NCBI GenBank assembly: GCA_044224925.1
Contig: JBGAJM010000002.1
Coordinates: 272,248-336,247 of the forward strand
Direction: 5' to 3'
DNA: 64,000 nt
From: Kapaibacterium sp044224925
GTDB lineage: Bacteria; Bacteroidota; Ignavibacteria; Kapaibacteriales; Kapaibacteriaceae
This document shows, in pieces, positions 9,077 through 21,115 of the stretch. Under the pieces are notes generated by a model, which was not told the DNA's origin, made no database searches, and saw nothing but the letters and a program-made list of their open reading frames with translations. The translations under genes were made by a program, and so were the position numbers. Numbering within the stretch: position 1 is the stretch's first letter; each line of letters opens with the position of its first letter.

Positions 9077-9841
9077 TCAATGTCGAGCAACTCCGCCATC
9101 AACATTGATGGTCTGTCCGGTGATGATCCCGGATGCTGGCAGAGCAAGAAAGGCAACAACATTTGCGATGTCCTCGGGCTCATCGGCCCGATGCACCGCT
9201 TGTGTTGGAAGAATGTGTTCAAGGATCGAAGAGACGCCGCTTCCCGCATTCGTGCGTTGTGTAGCGGTAAGACCAACGGTGATGGTGTTGATGGTGATGT
9301 TGTACCGACCCACTTCGCTGGCCAAGGAACGTGTGAGTCCGATCACACCCATCTTGGCCGTCACATAGTGCGTCAGGTAGGGCGTGCCCAACCAGACCGT
9401 GTCGGACGAGAACGTGATGATGCGACCGAAGCCCGCCTTCTTCATGTGTGGCAACACACCACGAATGGTCAGGAACAGAGAATTCAACGTCAGGTCGAGC
9501 GTGTGCTTCCACTCTTCGAACGTCAGTAGTTCGAAGGGTTCTTCGGAATAATGGCCCACGTTGTGTACGAGGATGTCGATACGACCGAAGCGCTCCATGG
9601 CGGCAGCGATCAATCGCTCCACGTCTTCCGGCTTGGTCACATCCGCCTGAATGCTCAAGACATCGCCGCCGATCGCACGCACGGCCTCTTCGGTCTCGCG
9701 CGCTTCGATCAGATCAGCGATCACCAAGCGCGCGCCTTCCTCGGCAAGACGCTCACAGAAGGCACGTCCATTGCCGATAGCGGCTCCCGTCACGATGGCC
9801 ACACGATCGCGCAGGCCTCGTTCAAACGCATTGATCTGCAT
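9077..9841 (-). CDS. SDR-family NAD(P)-dependent oxidoreductase
   Basis: A classical short-chain dehydrogenase/reductase of 254 residues. The Rossmann motif TGAAIGNG is at 18-25, the active-site Asn region at HNVG (94), the catalytic Ser at 145/146 and YxxxK at Tyr159/Lys163; GQTINVDGG near the end is typical of FabG-like members. It starts 11 bp behind the serine palmitoyltransferase gene on the same strand, so a role as 3-ketosphinganine reductase (NADPH-dependent reduction of the SPT product) is a reasonable inference, though many SDRs would look the same. The NNAG motif of the family reads HNVG here. Confidence 0.88.
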   Translation of the reverse strand: MQINAFERGLRDRVAIVTGAAIGNGRAFCERLAEEGARLVIADLIEARETEEAVRAIGGDVLSIQADVTKPEDVERLIAAAMERFGRIDILVHNVGHYSEEPFELLTFEEWKHTLDLTLNSLFLTIRGVLPHMKKAGFGRIITFSSDTVWLGTPYLTHYVTAKMGVIGLTRSLASEVGRYNITINTITVGLTATQRTNAGSGVSSILEHILPTQAVHRADEPEDIANVVAFLALPASGIITGQTINVDGGVARH

Positions 9842-9852
9842 GGGTTCCTAGA

Positions 9853-11076
9853 TCAGGCCTTGATCAGGCCGAGTTCAACACCAACACTCTTGAAAATGGC
9901 GAGGATGGCATCAAGATGCTCGTCTTCGTGAGAAGACATATAGCTCGTGCGCAACATCGACAACGTTGGAGGAACTCCCGGTGGTACGAAGGCATTCACG
10001 AACACGCCTGCATCATACAGCTTACGCCACATGATCATCGTCTTCTCGACATCACCCAACACAACCGGAACAATGCCCGTGTTGCTGTCGATCACTTCAT
10101 AGCCCATTTCGTGGAAGCCCCTGCGCATCTTATCGGCATTGCGCAGCAGCTTGTCGATCCGCTGTGGTTCTTCTTCCAGGATCTCAAGGGCCTTCAACGC
10201 AGCGGCCACACTGGCCGGTGTTGGAGAAGCGCTGAAGATCAGCGCAGGGGAGTGATGCTTCAGGTAGTTGATCACGCGCTCCGGACCTGCCACGAAGCCG
10301 CCCAGCGAGCCGAACGTCTTCGAGAACGTTCCCATCGTGAGATCCACGTCACCCACCAATCCGAAGTGCGCAGCCGTACCTCGACCACCCGGACCGACCA
10401 CTCCCGTGGAGTGTGCGTCGTCCACCATGATCCGCGCACCATACTTCTTCGCAACACGGGTCATGTTCGGCAGGTCGGCCAGTTCGCCGCTCACACTGAA
10501 CACACCATCGGTCACGATGAACTTCCCTGCATCGGCCGGAATGCGCGAGAGCACTCGGTCGAGATCTTCCATGTCGTTGTGCTTGTATCGCACGAACTCT
10601 GCAAATCCACCCTTGGCCAGCATACATCCGTTGATGATGCAGGCGTGATTCTCCTTGTCGGAGATCACATAGTCGCCCTTGCTGACCATACCGCTGATCA
10701 CACCCAGTGCCGTTTGGTAACCGGTGGAGAACAACAGACAGTCTTCGTAGCCAAGGAAGGCGGCAAGGCGCTTTTCGAGTTCGATGTGCAGACTGATCGT
10801 GCCCGTCAGATAGCGCGATCCGGAACAACCGGTGCCGTAGAGGGCAATGGCGTCGACGGAGGCCTGACGTACACGCGGATCGGCCGTCATGCCGAGGTAG
10901 TTGTTGGAGCCGGCCATGATCACGTCACGACCTTCCATGCGGACGATCGGACCTTCGTTCTCTTCGATCGGGCGGAAGTAAGGATACAGACCCGATGCCT
11001 TCACTTCGTCAGCGCGGGTGAATTCGATACACTTCTGAAAAATGTCCACGTAGTCTCCGGAGTTGATCGTTACCAA
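9853..11076 (-). CDS. spt: Alpha-oxoamine synthase, probable serine palmitoyltransferase
   Basis: A 407-residue PLP enzyme of the SPT/KBL/BioF family. SNNYLGM near residue 58, KENHACI (His144, stacks on PLP), VDDAHSTG (Asp220) and GTFSKTFGSLGG (Lys253, Schiff base) are all present, and FVPPGVP near the end fits soluble bacterial SPTs. The extended N-terminus with YPYFRPIEE is the form seen in Bacteroidota and Sphingomonas SPT, which condenses serine and palmitoyl-CoA to 3-ketosphinganine. Glycine C-acetyltransferase or 8-amino-7-oxononanoate synthase are alternatives. The following SDR gene supports sphingolipid synthesis. Confidence 0.85.
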   Translation of the reverse strand: MVTINSGDYVDIFQKCIEFTRADEVKASGLYPYFRPIEENEGPIVRMEGRDVIMAGSNNYLGMTADPRVRQASVDAIALYGTGCSGSRYLTGTISLHIELEKRLAAFLGYEDCLLFSTGYQTALGVISGMVSKGDYVISDKENHACIINGCMLAKGGFAEFVRYKHNDMEDLDRVLSRIPADAGKFIVTDGVFSVSGELADLPNMTRVAKKYGARIMVDDAHSTGVVGPGGRGTAAHFGLVGDVDLTMGTFSKTFGSLGGFVAGPERVINYLKHHSPALIFSASPTPASVAAALKALEILEEEPQRIDKLLRNADKMRRGFHEMGYEVIDSNTGIVPVVLGDVEKTMIMWRKLYDAGVFVNAFVPPGVPPTLSMLRTSYMSSHEDEHLDAILAIFKSVGVELGLIKA

Positions 11077-11085
11077 GAGGCAAAA

Positions 11086-11583
11086 CTAACGGAAATTCTC
11101 GGTCTGGACCGGGAAGTCCAGCTCTGCACCCTTCACAAGGTTGATCACTTCTTGCAGATCGTCCTTGCTTTTGCCCGTCACTCGCACTTTCTCGTCCATG
11201 ATCTGTGTGGTGACCTTGATCTTGGAGTCTTTGATGAGTGAGGTGATCTTCTTTGCTTGTTCTTTCTCGATCCCGCTTCGGAGTTTGATGTACTGCCGAA
11301 CGTGGACTCCGCCAAGCATCTCCGGCTTGTCCTCGTCCAAGGCCTGGACCGAGATGCCGCGCTTGATCATCTTCTGAATGAGAATGTCGCGGGCGGCGTT
11401 CACGAAATGCTCGCCATCGGCCTTGATGGTGATGCGTTGCTGATTGCGCTCGAACTCCATGTCGCAGTTCGAACCCCGAAGGTCGTAGCGGTGGTCGATC
11501 TCCTTCTTGGCCTGATTCACTGCGTTATCAGCCTCTTGAAGATCGATCTCACTCACGAAGTCGAAGGAAAAGGTAGATGCCAT
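11086..11583 (-). CDS. yajQ: YajQ family nucleotide-binding protein
   Basis: A 165-residue cytoplasmic protein with the YajQ signature: MASTFSFDFVSEID at the start, NAVNQAKKEIDHRYD, MEFERNQQRITI, and KIKVTTQIMDEKVRVTGKSKDDLQ in the second half. Family members bind nucleotides, including cyclic di-GMP in some species, and act in gene regulation. Start 11583 matches the family's conserved N-terminus; the frame continues 11 codons upstream without support. It lies 9 bp upstream of the SPT gene and transcribes in the same direction, so it may be the operon's first gene; its start is 31 bp from the divergent gene at 11615. Confidence 0.95.
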   Translation of the reverse strand: MASTFSFDFVSEIDLQEADNAVNQAKKEIDHRYDLRGSNCDMEFERNQQRITIKADGEHFVNAARDILIQKMIKRGISVQALDEDKPEMLGGVHVRQYIKLRSGIEKEQAKKITSLIKDSKIKVTTQIMDEKVRVTGKSKDDLQEVINLVKGAELDFPVQTENFR

Positions 11584-11614
11584 AGTCTGTAAGATACTCG
11601 GTATTTTTCCATTC

Positions 11615-14600
11615 ATGAAGAAGGTTCTTGCCGCCCTGCCCCTTGCCCTTGCCCTGATCTGCTGCGTTCCAAGCGCCGTGGCCCAGTTGGCAGGCTATGC
11701 CAATGTCCAGTATTTCCAGGTGGTCAATCTGCGGAACAACGTTCCGCTCACGGGCTATCAGGTGAAGGTGCAAGTAGACCATAAGTCTCTTGTAACAAAG
11801 GGGCTTGCAAAGGTCGATGGATCGGACGTGCGCTTCACGGATTGTACGTTCGGCACGCAGTATCCGCTGTATATCGAGGGCGGACAGAACACGGCCGCCA
11901 TGGTGGTGTGGGTGAAGGTGCTGTCCACGATGCCGGCGCGCGACTCCATCGTGATGGCCATGCATACCGGGAATCCGGCAGCTACGTCGGTCTCCGATCC
12001 GCAGCGCGTCTTCGATTTTTTTGACGATTTCTCCGATGCCTCCCTTGCGAAATGGGAGCGCACGGCAGGGTCGACGGTCACGGGTGGCTGGTTGAACCCC
12101 TCGGCCGAAGACGTGCCCTATGGCGGCAACACCTACATCCAGACCAAGACCGACTTTTCGTCGTTGAACAACCGCGGCGTGGTGGAATGTGTTGTGCGTT
12201 CGAATGCGCTTGAGCGTGGTGGTACGATCATGTTCTTTGCGGACAATGCAGGTCCAACCCGACACTATGGCGTGCAACACGACACGCGCAGAACATTTCC
12301 CAGTGGTGCCCCCGACGGAGATCTTATCCGTCGCTTCGGCACAGGCTCTGCACAGTCCACGTTCCTCTCGAACTTCAACTATCCGTGGAACGGCAACGAG
12401 AGCGTGTTGTACACGATGTCCATCAACGGCAACGACAACATCCAACTCGTTCGCACCTCGCTGTCCGATGCGTCGCGCACGAACAGCATGAATGCAGGTC
12501 CAACCGACAAGTGGACGTGGCGCAAGGTGGGCTTCTCGAAGTTCGGGCAAGGCGGCGGGGATATGACGGTGGACTGGGTGCGCATTCGACAGTTCGCCTC
12601 GCAACCCGTGGACGTGCGTGCCATCGATAACACCATTGCCGTGAGCGGACCGACCACGTTCTGCGATGGAAGCACCGTGATCCTTACGGCACCACCCGGT
12701 TTCACATCGTATCTGTGGAGTGATGGAAAGCGGACGCGGCTCGACACGGTCTCCAAGGCCGGGTCCGTGAGCGTGAAGCTGTTCCAAGGTACCGGCTGTG
12801 AACTGGCCACACGACCCATTTCGATCTCCGTACTCCCACGTCCGACGGCAAGTGCCGAAGACGGGAAGGCCGTTGCCCTGTGCGATCCAACGCAGAGCGC
12901 AACGTTCACGGCCGACGCGGGCTTTGTGTCGTACAACTGGTACTCAACATCGAATGCAACGGGACCATCATTCAGCAGTGCACGACAGGTGGTGGTGAAC
13001 ACGGCCGGGCCGTATAGCGTGGTGGTACGAAGTGCGAACGGATGTACCGACACGGCAGAGTTCTTCGTGCACGTGATCACCGATGTTCATGCGAAGATCA
13101 CCACGTCCACCGGACTCCAAGCATTCTGTGTTGGCGATTCCCTTGTCTTGCGCGCAACACCTCCGGGTGCAACGTATGCCTGGAAGAAGGACGGCGTACC
13201 CGTTGGTGGTACGGCAGATAGTTTGGTGGTACGCAGTGGTGGCGAGTACAACGTGACCACGACCATTGGTGAAGGCATCACGGCCTGTGTTTCGGATACA
13301 TCGATCACGATCACGCAAAGCGGTCCTCCTGCCGTCACACTGCCTGCAACCGTGAGTATGTGCGATGGCGACACCACAACGCTCGATGCAGGTCCGGGCT
13401 ATGCGTCGTATCTGTGGTCAACGGGCGACACAACGCAGTCCATCAAGGTCGTCACCGCCGGCACGTTCTCTCTGCGCGTTGGAAACGAAGCACGCTGTTA
13501 TGATTCAGCACGCGTGGTGGTCACCATCAGTCAGAACCCGAGCATCACCGTGATCAGCGAAAGCGGAGCAACGGTGATGTGCGAGAACGATACGCTTACG
13601 CTGGCCGTCACGGGCACCGTGTCGGGTCTGCGGTACAAATGGAACACAGGCGACACAACACGTCGCATCGTCATCACCGGACCCGGTACCTATAGCGTCG
13701 AAGCCTCGGGATCGAGTGGCTGTGCGGCCATCGGCAGCATCACCATCGCACCCGGCAGTGTGGCACCACCGAACATCTCGTACACAGGTCCTCAACAACT
13801 GTGTCCCGGTCAGTCAGCCATTCTCTCTATCCCCGCAGACTACGACGGCATCCTCTGGAGCACCGGCGACACAACGAATTCCATTACGGTGTCCACGGCA
13901 GGCACCTACACCGTTACGGTGCGCAAGAGTTCATGCACCGGTAAGAACAGTATCACGGTCGAGCAGGCACCATCACCTTCCTACATCATGAGTGCCGTGA
14001 GTGACACAACGGTATGCGGCGACACGATCCCCGATGTGGTGACGATGATCTCATTGCGCAACAACCTTGCACTCGATCGTGCGATAAGCGTTTCGGTGAG
14101 CGGACAGGGCTTCACGGCAGACCCCACACAATTCGGTCTCAATGCCGCCGCGCAAGACGTACGCATCACATGTGCTGTCGGATCGCAACGCGGACGGTTG
14201 ACGGGCATGGTGGTCTTCACCGACCAATGCGGATGGCAGGACAGTGTTGCCGTTGTGATCGACGTCACCACGAAGAGCGTTGTCGTGAACACCGATCCCG
14301 CACCTGCGCAGCCCGTACGCACCGGAGAGAAGGTCACCATCGATCTGCATGCCGATGCCACGGGATCGCTCTCGCAACTCCTTCGCTCCGACACGCTCAT
14401 CGTAGAGCTACAACACGAGTTCACAGCGCTCGACCTCTCAACGGTCACATCATCCTGTGGCACTGTGGTGGTACAGCCGGACAACGGACCAGGGAAGTAC
14501 AAGCTCATCATCACCGACTGCCGCGAGGCAACGTCTGATGTGCTCGGCTCACTCACCTTCACCACACTCATCGGTACCACGCTTCGACCGACCATCCATG

Positions 14601-14964
14601 TTCGTTCCATCTCCAGCACATCCGTGTGTGTGATCCCAACGATCGACACCACGACGCGCGAGGTCGAGCTCTTGCGATTTGGATGCGAACTCAGTACTGT
14701 GAACGTGAGTGGAATGGCCGACGGCATTCGCATGCTTTCTCCGCAGCCCGTGCTCGAAGATGCTGTCCTCGAATTCGGCTGTGCCGCTCCTGCGAATGTT
14801 CGCATCGAATTGGTGGATGTGGTCGGAAGGTCGGAGGATCTCTTCAACGGTCCACTTGACGAAGGTCTGCATCGCATGGTCATTCGTCCGTCCACCAGTG
14901 GCTCTCATGTTGTTCGACTATGGCTGCGCAACACCATCTACATGCAATCGTTCTCGGTGGTCAA

Positions 14965-14968
<4 letters not shown>
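11615..14968 (+). CDS. Secreted DUF2341 / Ig-like repeat surface protein with C-terminal sorting domain
   Basis: A 1117-residue exported protein. After signal peptide MKKVLAALPLALALICCVPSAVAQ, residues about 25-335 form a DUF2341/LamG-like carbohydrate- or ligand-binding region. Six PKD/Ig-like modules follow (about 345-790), each starting at a Cys such as FCDGSTV, MCDGDTT or LCPGQSA, with a core LWSTGDTT and closing with a second Cys. The final about 80 residues (LSPQPVLEDAVLEF ... SFSVVK) resemble a T9SS type-A sorting domain. Probably a cell-surface adhesin. The stop overlaps the GTG start of the next gene (GTGA), indicating translational coupling. Confidence 0.8.
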
Positions 14969-16982
<2,014 letters not shown>

Positions 16983-16987
16983 GGTTC

Positions 16988-18511
16988 GTGATCGCTGTGC
17001 TAGCGGTGATGTCGATCATCGTTCCCGCTTATGGTCAATCGAATTCGACCATTGCCCAGCTACTGCAATGGATCAAGCCTTCTCAAGCGCCATTTGCGAG
17101 ATTGGCTAGTAGGCCCGTTGCGTTCTGTGTGATGTCGGACGACGGAAATTCTCAGCAGGTACTGCGTGCACTGCAAGAGTTCAGAAAGACACCGGCTTCG
17201 CAGGGAATAGAGGTAGTTGCCGTATGGTATGCCGTGGGGCCGCGCATGCTTGACTCGCTCACGGCACGGGCGGCGTTTCTCGATCTGATCGCATATGACC
17301 ATCGCCGAGACGTCTACGGTTATTCAACGAGATCCAAGACGCTACCGTATCTGCTTCTTGCAGATACTTCGCACGCGGTCGTGTGGGAGGGCACCGCAGA
17401 TGCAACCATCGACGGGGTCCTCCAAGCGTTCGCACTGTTCGGTCAACTGCCACCCGACCCTTCACGTCCACTGTCTACCGAAGCCGTGAGCGGATTCTCG
17501 CTCCGCATTCAACCTGCATCAGCTATCCCGCCTCGACCACTCAACGGCACCACGTCGGATCATAACCGACGATGGGTTCGAGGTGCCAATGCACCCGACG
17601 CTGTTGGTGCCATCGTTTCGTACATGTACCCAGATGCTGATGTTCATGTGCATTCTGCTCTCAGTGGCACTGGCAGGTTCGATATCGATCTCACCTCGAC
17701 GAGCGAGGAGCTTTGTTTTCGAAAACGTGATTCCATCGTGCGTCTTCTCGACAGTGCCCTTGGTACGATCACCGACGTTTCGATCCATTCCTACATTCGT
17801 CATGCACTCATTCTCATGAATCCACTCGAGCTCGACCGCTATCGCTCTGACAGTGGCATCACGATCCGAGAGTTCTCCGAACACTATCGCGATAGGTTCT
17901 TCGAGACGATGGTTGTCGATCCTTCCGTTCCGTTCGATGTTCGCTATGACGTTCCGAGAACGTTCGATTGGCGGGATACCGTCGTTGCGAAGCTCAAGTC
18001 AATGGGATTGGAGTTCCACATGCAAGCCGGTAAGGCAACTTCGATCGTTGTGCGAAACGCGACCACGCCTGAGTCCGAAGTGATCTACCTCTTGAAACGA
18101 ACGCACGTTATTCCAACGTTCAGTGCAACAGCGTATGCTGCTTCCGACAAGGCTTGGTATGGCGGCGAGGCAGGAGTCAACGTTGGCCTTCTTTCGAATG
18201 GACATGGATTCCATGGTTTCTATGCGTGGCGAGGATGCGTCGAAGTCCTTTCTGATGGGAGCTCCGTCATTGGTGGCATCAATGCCGGCGTCGACCTCAG
18301 CTCGATCTTCGTCATGCGTCTGCGCGGCGGCATCTACTCAGACTTCCATACTGCAACGACACTTATGGTCATGCCGGAGCTCGGCTTCTCCTTCTGGGGC
18401 CGGTATGCTCTCACGGTCGGTGGGATGATCCCGCTCTTGGGTGCACATGTTCTCCCTCCAAGCATACGATGCAGCTTAACGTGGAATGTGTTGCCTAACG
18501 GTGCGCATTAG
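16988..18511 (+). CDS. Hypothetical exported protein, possible thioredoxin-like N-terminal part
   Basis: A 507-residue protein of unknown function starting at GTG, 5 bp after the OmpA-type gene. Signal peptide MIAVLAVMSIIVPAYGQS. Residues about 40-150 contain alternating strands and helices ending in LPYLLLADTSHAVVWEGTA, which resembles the cis-Pro and following strand of thioredoxin folds, but no CxxC is present. The middle is alpha/beta with an OmpA-like feel; the last about 130 residues (GGEAGVNVGLLSNG ... GGMIPLLGAHVL) are alternating polar/apolar and glycine-rich, as in an outer-membrane beta barrel. The operon position with the adhesin and OmpA-type gene suggests a cell-envelope role. 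Confidence 0.6.
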   Translation: MIAVLAVMSIIVPAYGQSNSTIAQLLQWIKPSQAPFARLASRPVAFCVMSDDGNSQQVLRALQEFRKTPASQGIEVVAVWYAVGPRMLDSLTARAAFLDLIAYDHRRDVYGYSTRSKTLPYLLLADTSHAVVWEGTADATIDGVLQAFALFGQLPPDPSRPLSTEAVSGFSLRIQPASAIPPRPLNGTTSDHNRRWVRGANAPDAVGAIVSYMYPDADVHVHSALSGTGRFDIDLTSTSEELCFRKRDSIVRLLDSALGTITDVSIHSYIRHALILMNPLELDRYRSDSGITIREFSEHYRDRFFETMVVDPSVPFDVRYDVPRTFDWRDTVVAKLKSMGLEFHMQAGKATSIVVRNATTPESEVIYLLKRTHVIPTFSATAYAASDKAWYGGEAGVNVGLLSNGHGFHGFYAWRGCVEVLSDGSSVIGGINAGVDLSSIFVMRLRGGIYSDFHTATTLMVMPELGFSFWGRYALTVGGMIPLLGAHVLPPSIRCSLTWNVLPNGAH

Positions 18512-18516
18512 GCAAC
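18490..18516 (+). terminator. Stem-loop over the stop codon (possible terminator)
   Basis: Perfect 9-bp arms GTTGCCTAA (18490-18498) and TTAGGCAAC (18508-18516) around a 9-nt loop; the gene's TAG stop lies inside the right arm. It sits between two convergent genes. No clear T-run follows, so it may be a bidirectional or Rho-assisted stop rather than a classical intrinsic terminator. Confidence 0.5.
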
Positions 18517-18561
18517 CTTAGATCATACGCAAACCATCATGGCGTGCTAGGCCATTTGAGT

Positions 18562-19794
18562 TCACGGACGCAGGACGACAGAGGTCCGATCTCCCACTCG
18601 AACAACATAGAGGCCGGGAGCAAAGCCTTCTGTTGCGATCTGCGTTGTGCCCTGGAACTGTGCGGTCCATACCACCACGCCGTGCACGTTATAGATCGCT
18701 ACCATGGAAGGGGTCGTACTTTGTAGTGTGAGCACATCTCCAACAGTGTACATCGTTCTGAGATCTTCATTCGCTGTGTGCTCTGCTACGGATGTTGTTT
18801 GTTGGGCGCGATACCACCGCTGTGCCAATGGATCTGTTGAGAAGAATGCATGGATCCGTGCACCGGACTTCTCTTCACCAAGTGGCGAAAGGTGAAGTCC
18901 ATCACCAGAGAAATCGTCACAATGCCAGAACAGACCATCTAGCTTCGGTGTTGTACCATCGGCCCAATTGTCCGTGCACCACATAAGAGCAGGCAGACTT
19001 GCGTCAACGCCCGTGAAGTCGTACCCCGCAGTGCCAACGATCTGTCGCTCGATGAGGAACTTGATCGCCCAACCATTGAGATGATCTCGTGGAGAGAGCA
19101 GTCCTCTTCCTGCAAGTGCAGTGGCCGGATCGATGTATCCCGCATATGAACGCGAAGAGAAGTAGATCACCTGAAGGTTAGGATACAACGTGTGCATCGT
19201 TGTGCACAGTGTGAACAGGTCATCAGCAAGAGCCTGTGCGGCGCCCGGGAACGTCGTATCCGCTGTCTGCGTGTTGTCTGTTTCGATCCACGCCAATTGA
19301 ACCTGAGCTGCGTTACATCCAATGGAATCGAGAACGTGTGTGGCATTCTTCCAGTAGTTGTCCGATGGTTGATTCATCTTCTGCACACCTTGCCCGCCAA
19401 CACATGTATTCGCAAACGTCAACGTTGCGTTCCGCGTTGGATCAGCTGTTGCCAGGGCAACGAATGCATTGAACTCCGTGCGTGGATTCGATGCGCCAAC
19501 TCCGATCATCACGATCTTGCCGTCGGTGAGATCTACTGAACCATCGAGTGATCGCGGCACAATGGCATCAATGACGTTCTCATAGCTTGGCATCATATCC
19601 GAAGGCGGCAGGGATCGTCCTTCAGGATAGAGTCCTCCACGTACTCCCTTCCACGTGGAGTTCGACATGTCAGATACCGGCAGCCGCCCGAGTGGTGGCC
19701 GCGAACAGTCCTTTTGGGCGATCACGATATGCGTGCATGCCAGGACAGCGAGGAGTGGGATGTAGGTTCTCATGATGCGCAAAGAACTCAGCAT
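18562..19794 (-). CDS. Secreted SGNH/GDSL-like hydrolase with C-terminal sorting domain
   Basis: A 410-residue exported protein. Signal peptide MRTYIPLLAVLACTHIVIAQ begins at the second Met (19773); 19794 is the upstream alternative and neither has a strong ribosome site. Possible SGNH blocks are seen: IVMIGVGASN (block I, nucleophile Ser), CVGGQG (Gly), QLAWIETDNTQ (block III) and DGLHLSPLGEE (Asp/His). These enzymes hydrolyse esters on carbohydrates or lipids. The last about 70 residues (YTVGDVLTLQ ... GLYVVRVGDRTSVVLRP) resemble a T9SS sorting domain. It is convergent with the 16988 gene and divergent from the DUF899 gene. Confidence 0.7.
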   Translation of the reverse strand: MLSSLRIMRTYIPLLAVLACTHIVIAQKDCSRPPLGRLPVSDMSNSTWKGVRGGLYPEGRSLPPSDMMPSYENVIDAIVPRSLDGSVDLTDGKIVMIGVGASNPRTEFNAFVALATADPTRNATLTFANTCVGGQGVQKMNQPSDNYWKNATHVLDSIGCNAAQVQLAWIETDNTQTADTTFPGAAQALADDLFTLCTTMHTLYPNLQVIYFSSRSYAGYIDPATALAGRGLLSPRDHLNGWAIKFLIERQIVGTAGYDFTGVDASLPALMWCTDNWADGTTPKLDGLFWHCDDFSGDGLHLSPLGEEKSGARIHAFFSTDPLAQRWYRAQQTTSVAEHTANEDLRTMYTVGDVLTLQSTTPSMVAIYNVHGVVVWTAQFQGTTQIATEGFAPGLYVVRVGDRTSVVLRP

Positions 19795-19871
19795 GCTGAC
19801 GTATCGTTACAGTACCTGCATGTCTTTTTGTAGGTTGCGTCGTTGATTCAATTCTCCTTGGAGAGACAGGT

Positions 19872-20450
19872 ATGTCGATGATGCAAGACACAGAGCTGAA
19901 CGCCCTCTACAAAGAGTCCATGGATGTTCGCAACAGACTTGTTGCGGCACTGAAGTCGCGTGCGATCACGCTCGACAGAACCTATGTGTTCACCGAGGGC
20001 GAGAGTGCAACCGTGTCGTTGAGCGAGCTGTTCGGCGACAAGAATGATCTGATCGTGATCCATAACATGGGTCGGTCGTGCAACTACTGCTCGTTGTGGG
20101 CTGACGGACTCAATGGCGTGCTTGATCACTTGCTCACGCGAACGAGCGTCGTGCTGATGAATGCAGACTCGGCCGCCGCACAGCGCGAGATCGCACAAGA
20201 GCGCGGATGGAAGTTCCGCATGATCCGTGATACGGAAGGTGCATTCACCGATGACATGGGCTTTCGAACGGAGCACGAAGGAAAGAAGTACCTGCAACCC
20301 GGATACTCGGTGTTCCATCGCAACGACGATGGGACGATCACACGTACAGGCTACGATGCCTTTGGTCCGGGTGACGTGTACATGGGCGTCTTCCACATGT
20401 TCGACATGCTCGCCGATGGCGGCGAGGGATGGCAGCCGAGGAAGTCATGA
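19872..20450 (+). CDS. DUF899-like thioredoxin-fold protein
   Basis: A 192-residue soluble protein. The motif IHNMGRSCNYCSLWADGLNG (CxxC) followed later by GYSVFHRNDDG and a conserved aromatic C-terminus matches the DUF899 family, predicted thioredoxin-like oxidoreductases of unknown substrate. Start 19872 is supported by GGAGAGA a few bases upstream. Its TGA stop overlaps the next gene's ATG (ATGA at 20447), so the two are translated as a coupled pair. Confidence 0.8.
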   Translation: MSMMQDTELNALYKESMDVRNRLVAALKSRAITLDRTYVFTEGESATVSLSELFGDKNDLIVIHNMGRSCNYCSLWADGLNGVLDHLLTRTSVVLMNADSAAAQREIAQERGWKFRMIRDTEGAFTDDMGFRTEHEGKKYLQPGYSVFHRNDDGTITRTGYDAFGPGDVYMGVFHMFDMLADGGEGWQPRKS

Positions 20451-21109
20451 GTGCACTTCCAAAAGAGTTCTGGACATTCTTCCGTCAGCTTGCCAAGAAC
20501 AACAACCGCGAGTGGTTCCATGAGCACAAGGCACAGTACGAATCGTTCGTGAAGAAGCCCTTTGCGGACCTGACGGATGCTCTCATCGATGCTATTCGGG
20601 ATGTCGATCCGCAGATCCAGATCACGTCCAAAGAGGCACTGTTCCGCATCTATCGCGATGTGCGGTTCTCCAAGGACAAGACGCCATACACGCTTCATGC
20701 TTCTGCTATCATCTCTCCGTTCGGTCGGAAGAGCGAGGGCTATCCCGGCTTCTACATCCACGCTTCACCGGGAACGAGCATGATCGGCGGTGGCGCCTAC
20801 ATGCCCGACAAAGAGCAGCTTGCCACGTTGCGATCGTTGATCGCCGATGACCCTGCCGCCCTTCACTCCCTTCTCAAGGCAAAGCCGTTCAAGAAGTTCT
20901 ACGGCGAATTGCAAGGTGAGAAGAACAAGGTGCTGCCGGTGGAGTTCAAGGATGTGGCAAAGACAGAGCCGTTGATCGCCAACAAGCAGTTCTACTTCAT
21001 GACGGACGTGCCGGACGATGTGTTCTCATCGCCCGACACGATCAAGCGTCTGATGCAATACTACATGGCGGCACGACCGCTCAACGTCTACCTTCAGCAA
21101 GCCTTCTGA
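20447..21109 (+). CDS. DUF2461 family protein
   Basis: A 220-residue cytoplasmic protein. FWTFFRQLAKNNNREWFHEHKAQYE, FRIYRDVRFSKDKTPYT and GFYIHASPG are the hallmark stretches of DUF2461 (TIGR02453), a widespread conserved family with no assigned activity. The start is set at the ATG overlapping the DUF899 stop (ATGA) rather than six codons upstream. It ends 6 bp before the convergent TonB receptor gene, leaving almost no room for separate terminators. Confidence 0.9.
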   Translation: MSALPKEFWTFFRQLAKNNNREWFHEHKAQYESFVKKPFADLTDALIDAIRDVDPQIQITSKEALFRIYRDVRFSKDKTPYTLHASAIISPFGRKSEGYPGFYIHASPGTSMIGGGAYMPDKEQLATLRSLIADDPAALHSLLKAKPFKKFYGELQGEKNKVLPVEFKDVAKTEPLIANKQFYFMTDVPDDVFSSPDTIKRLMQYYMAARPLNVYLQQAF

Positions 21110-21115
21110 ACGAAG

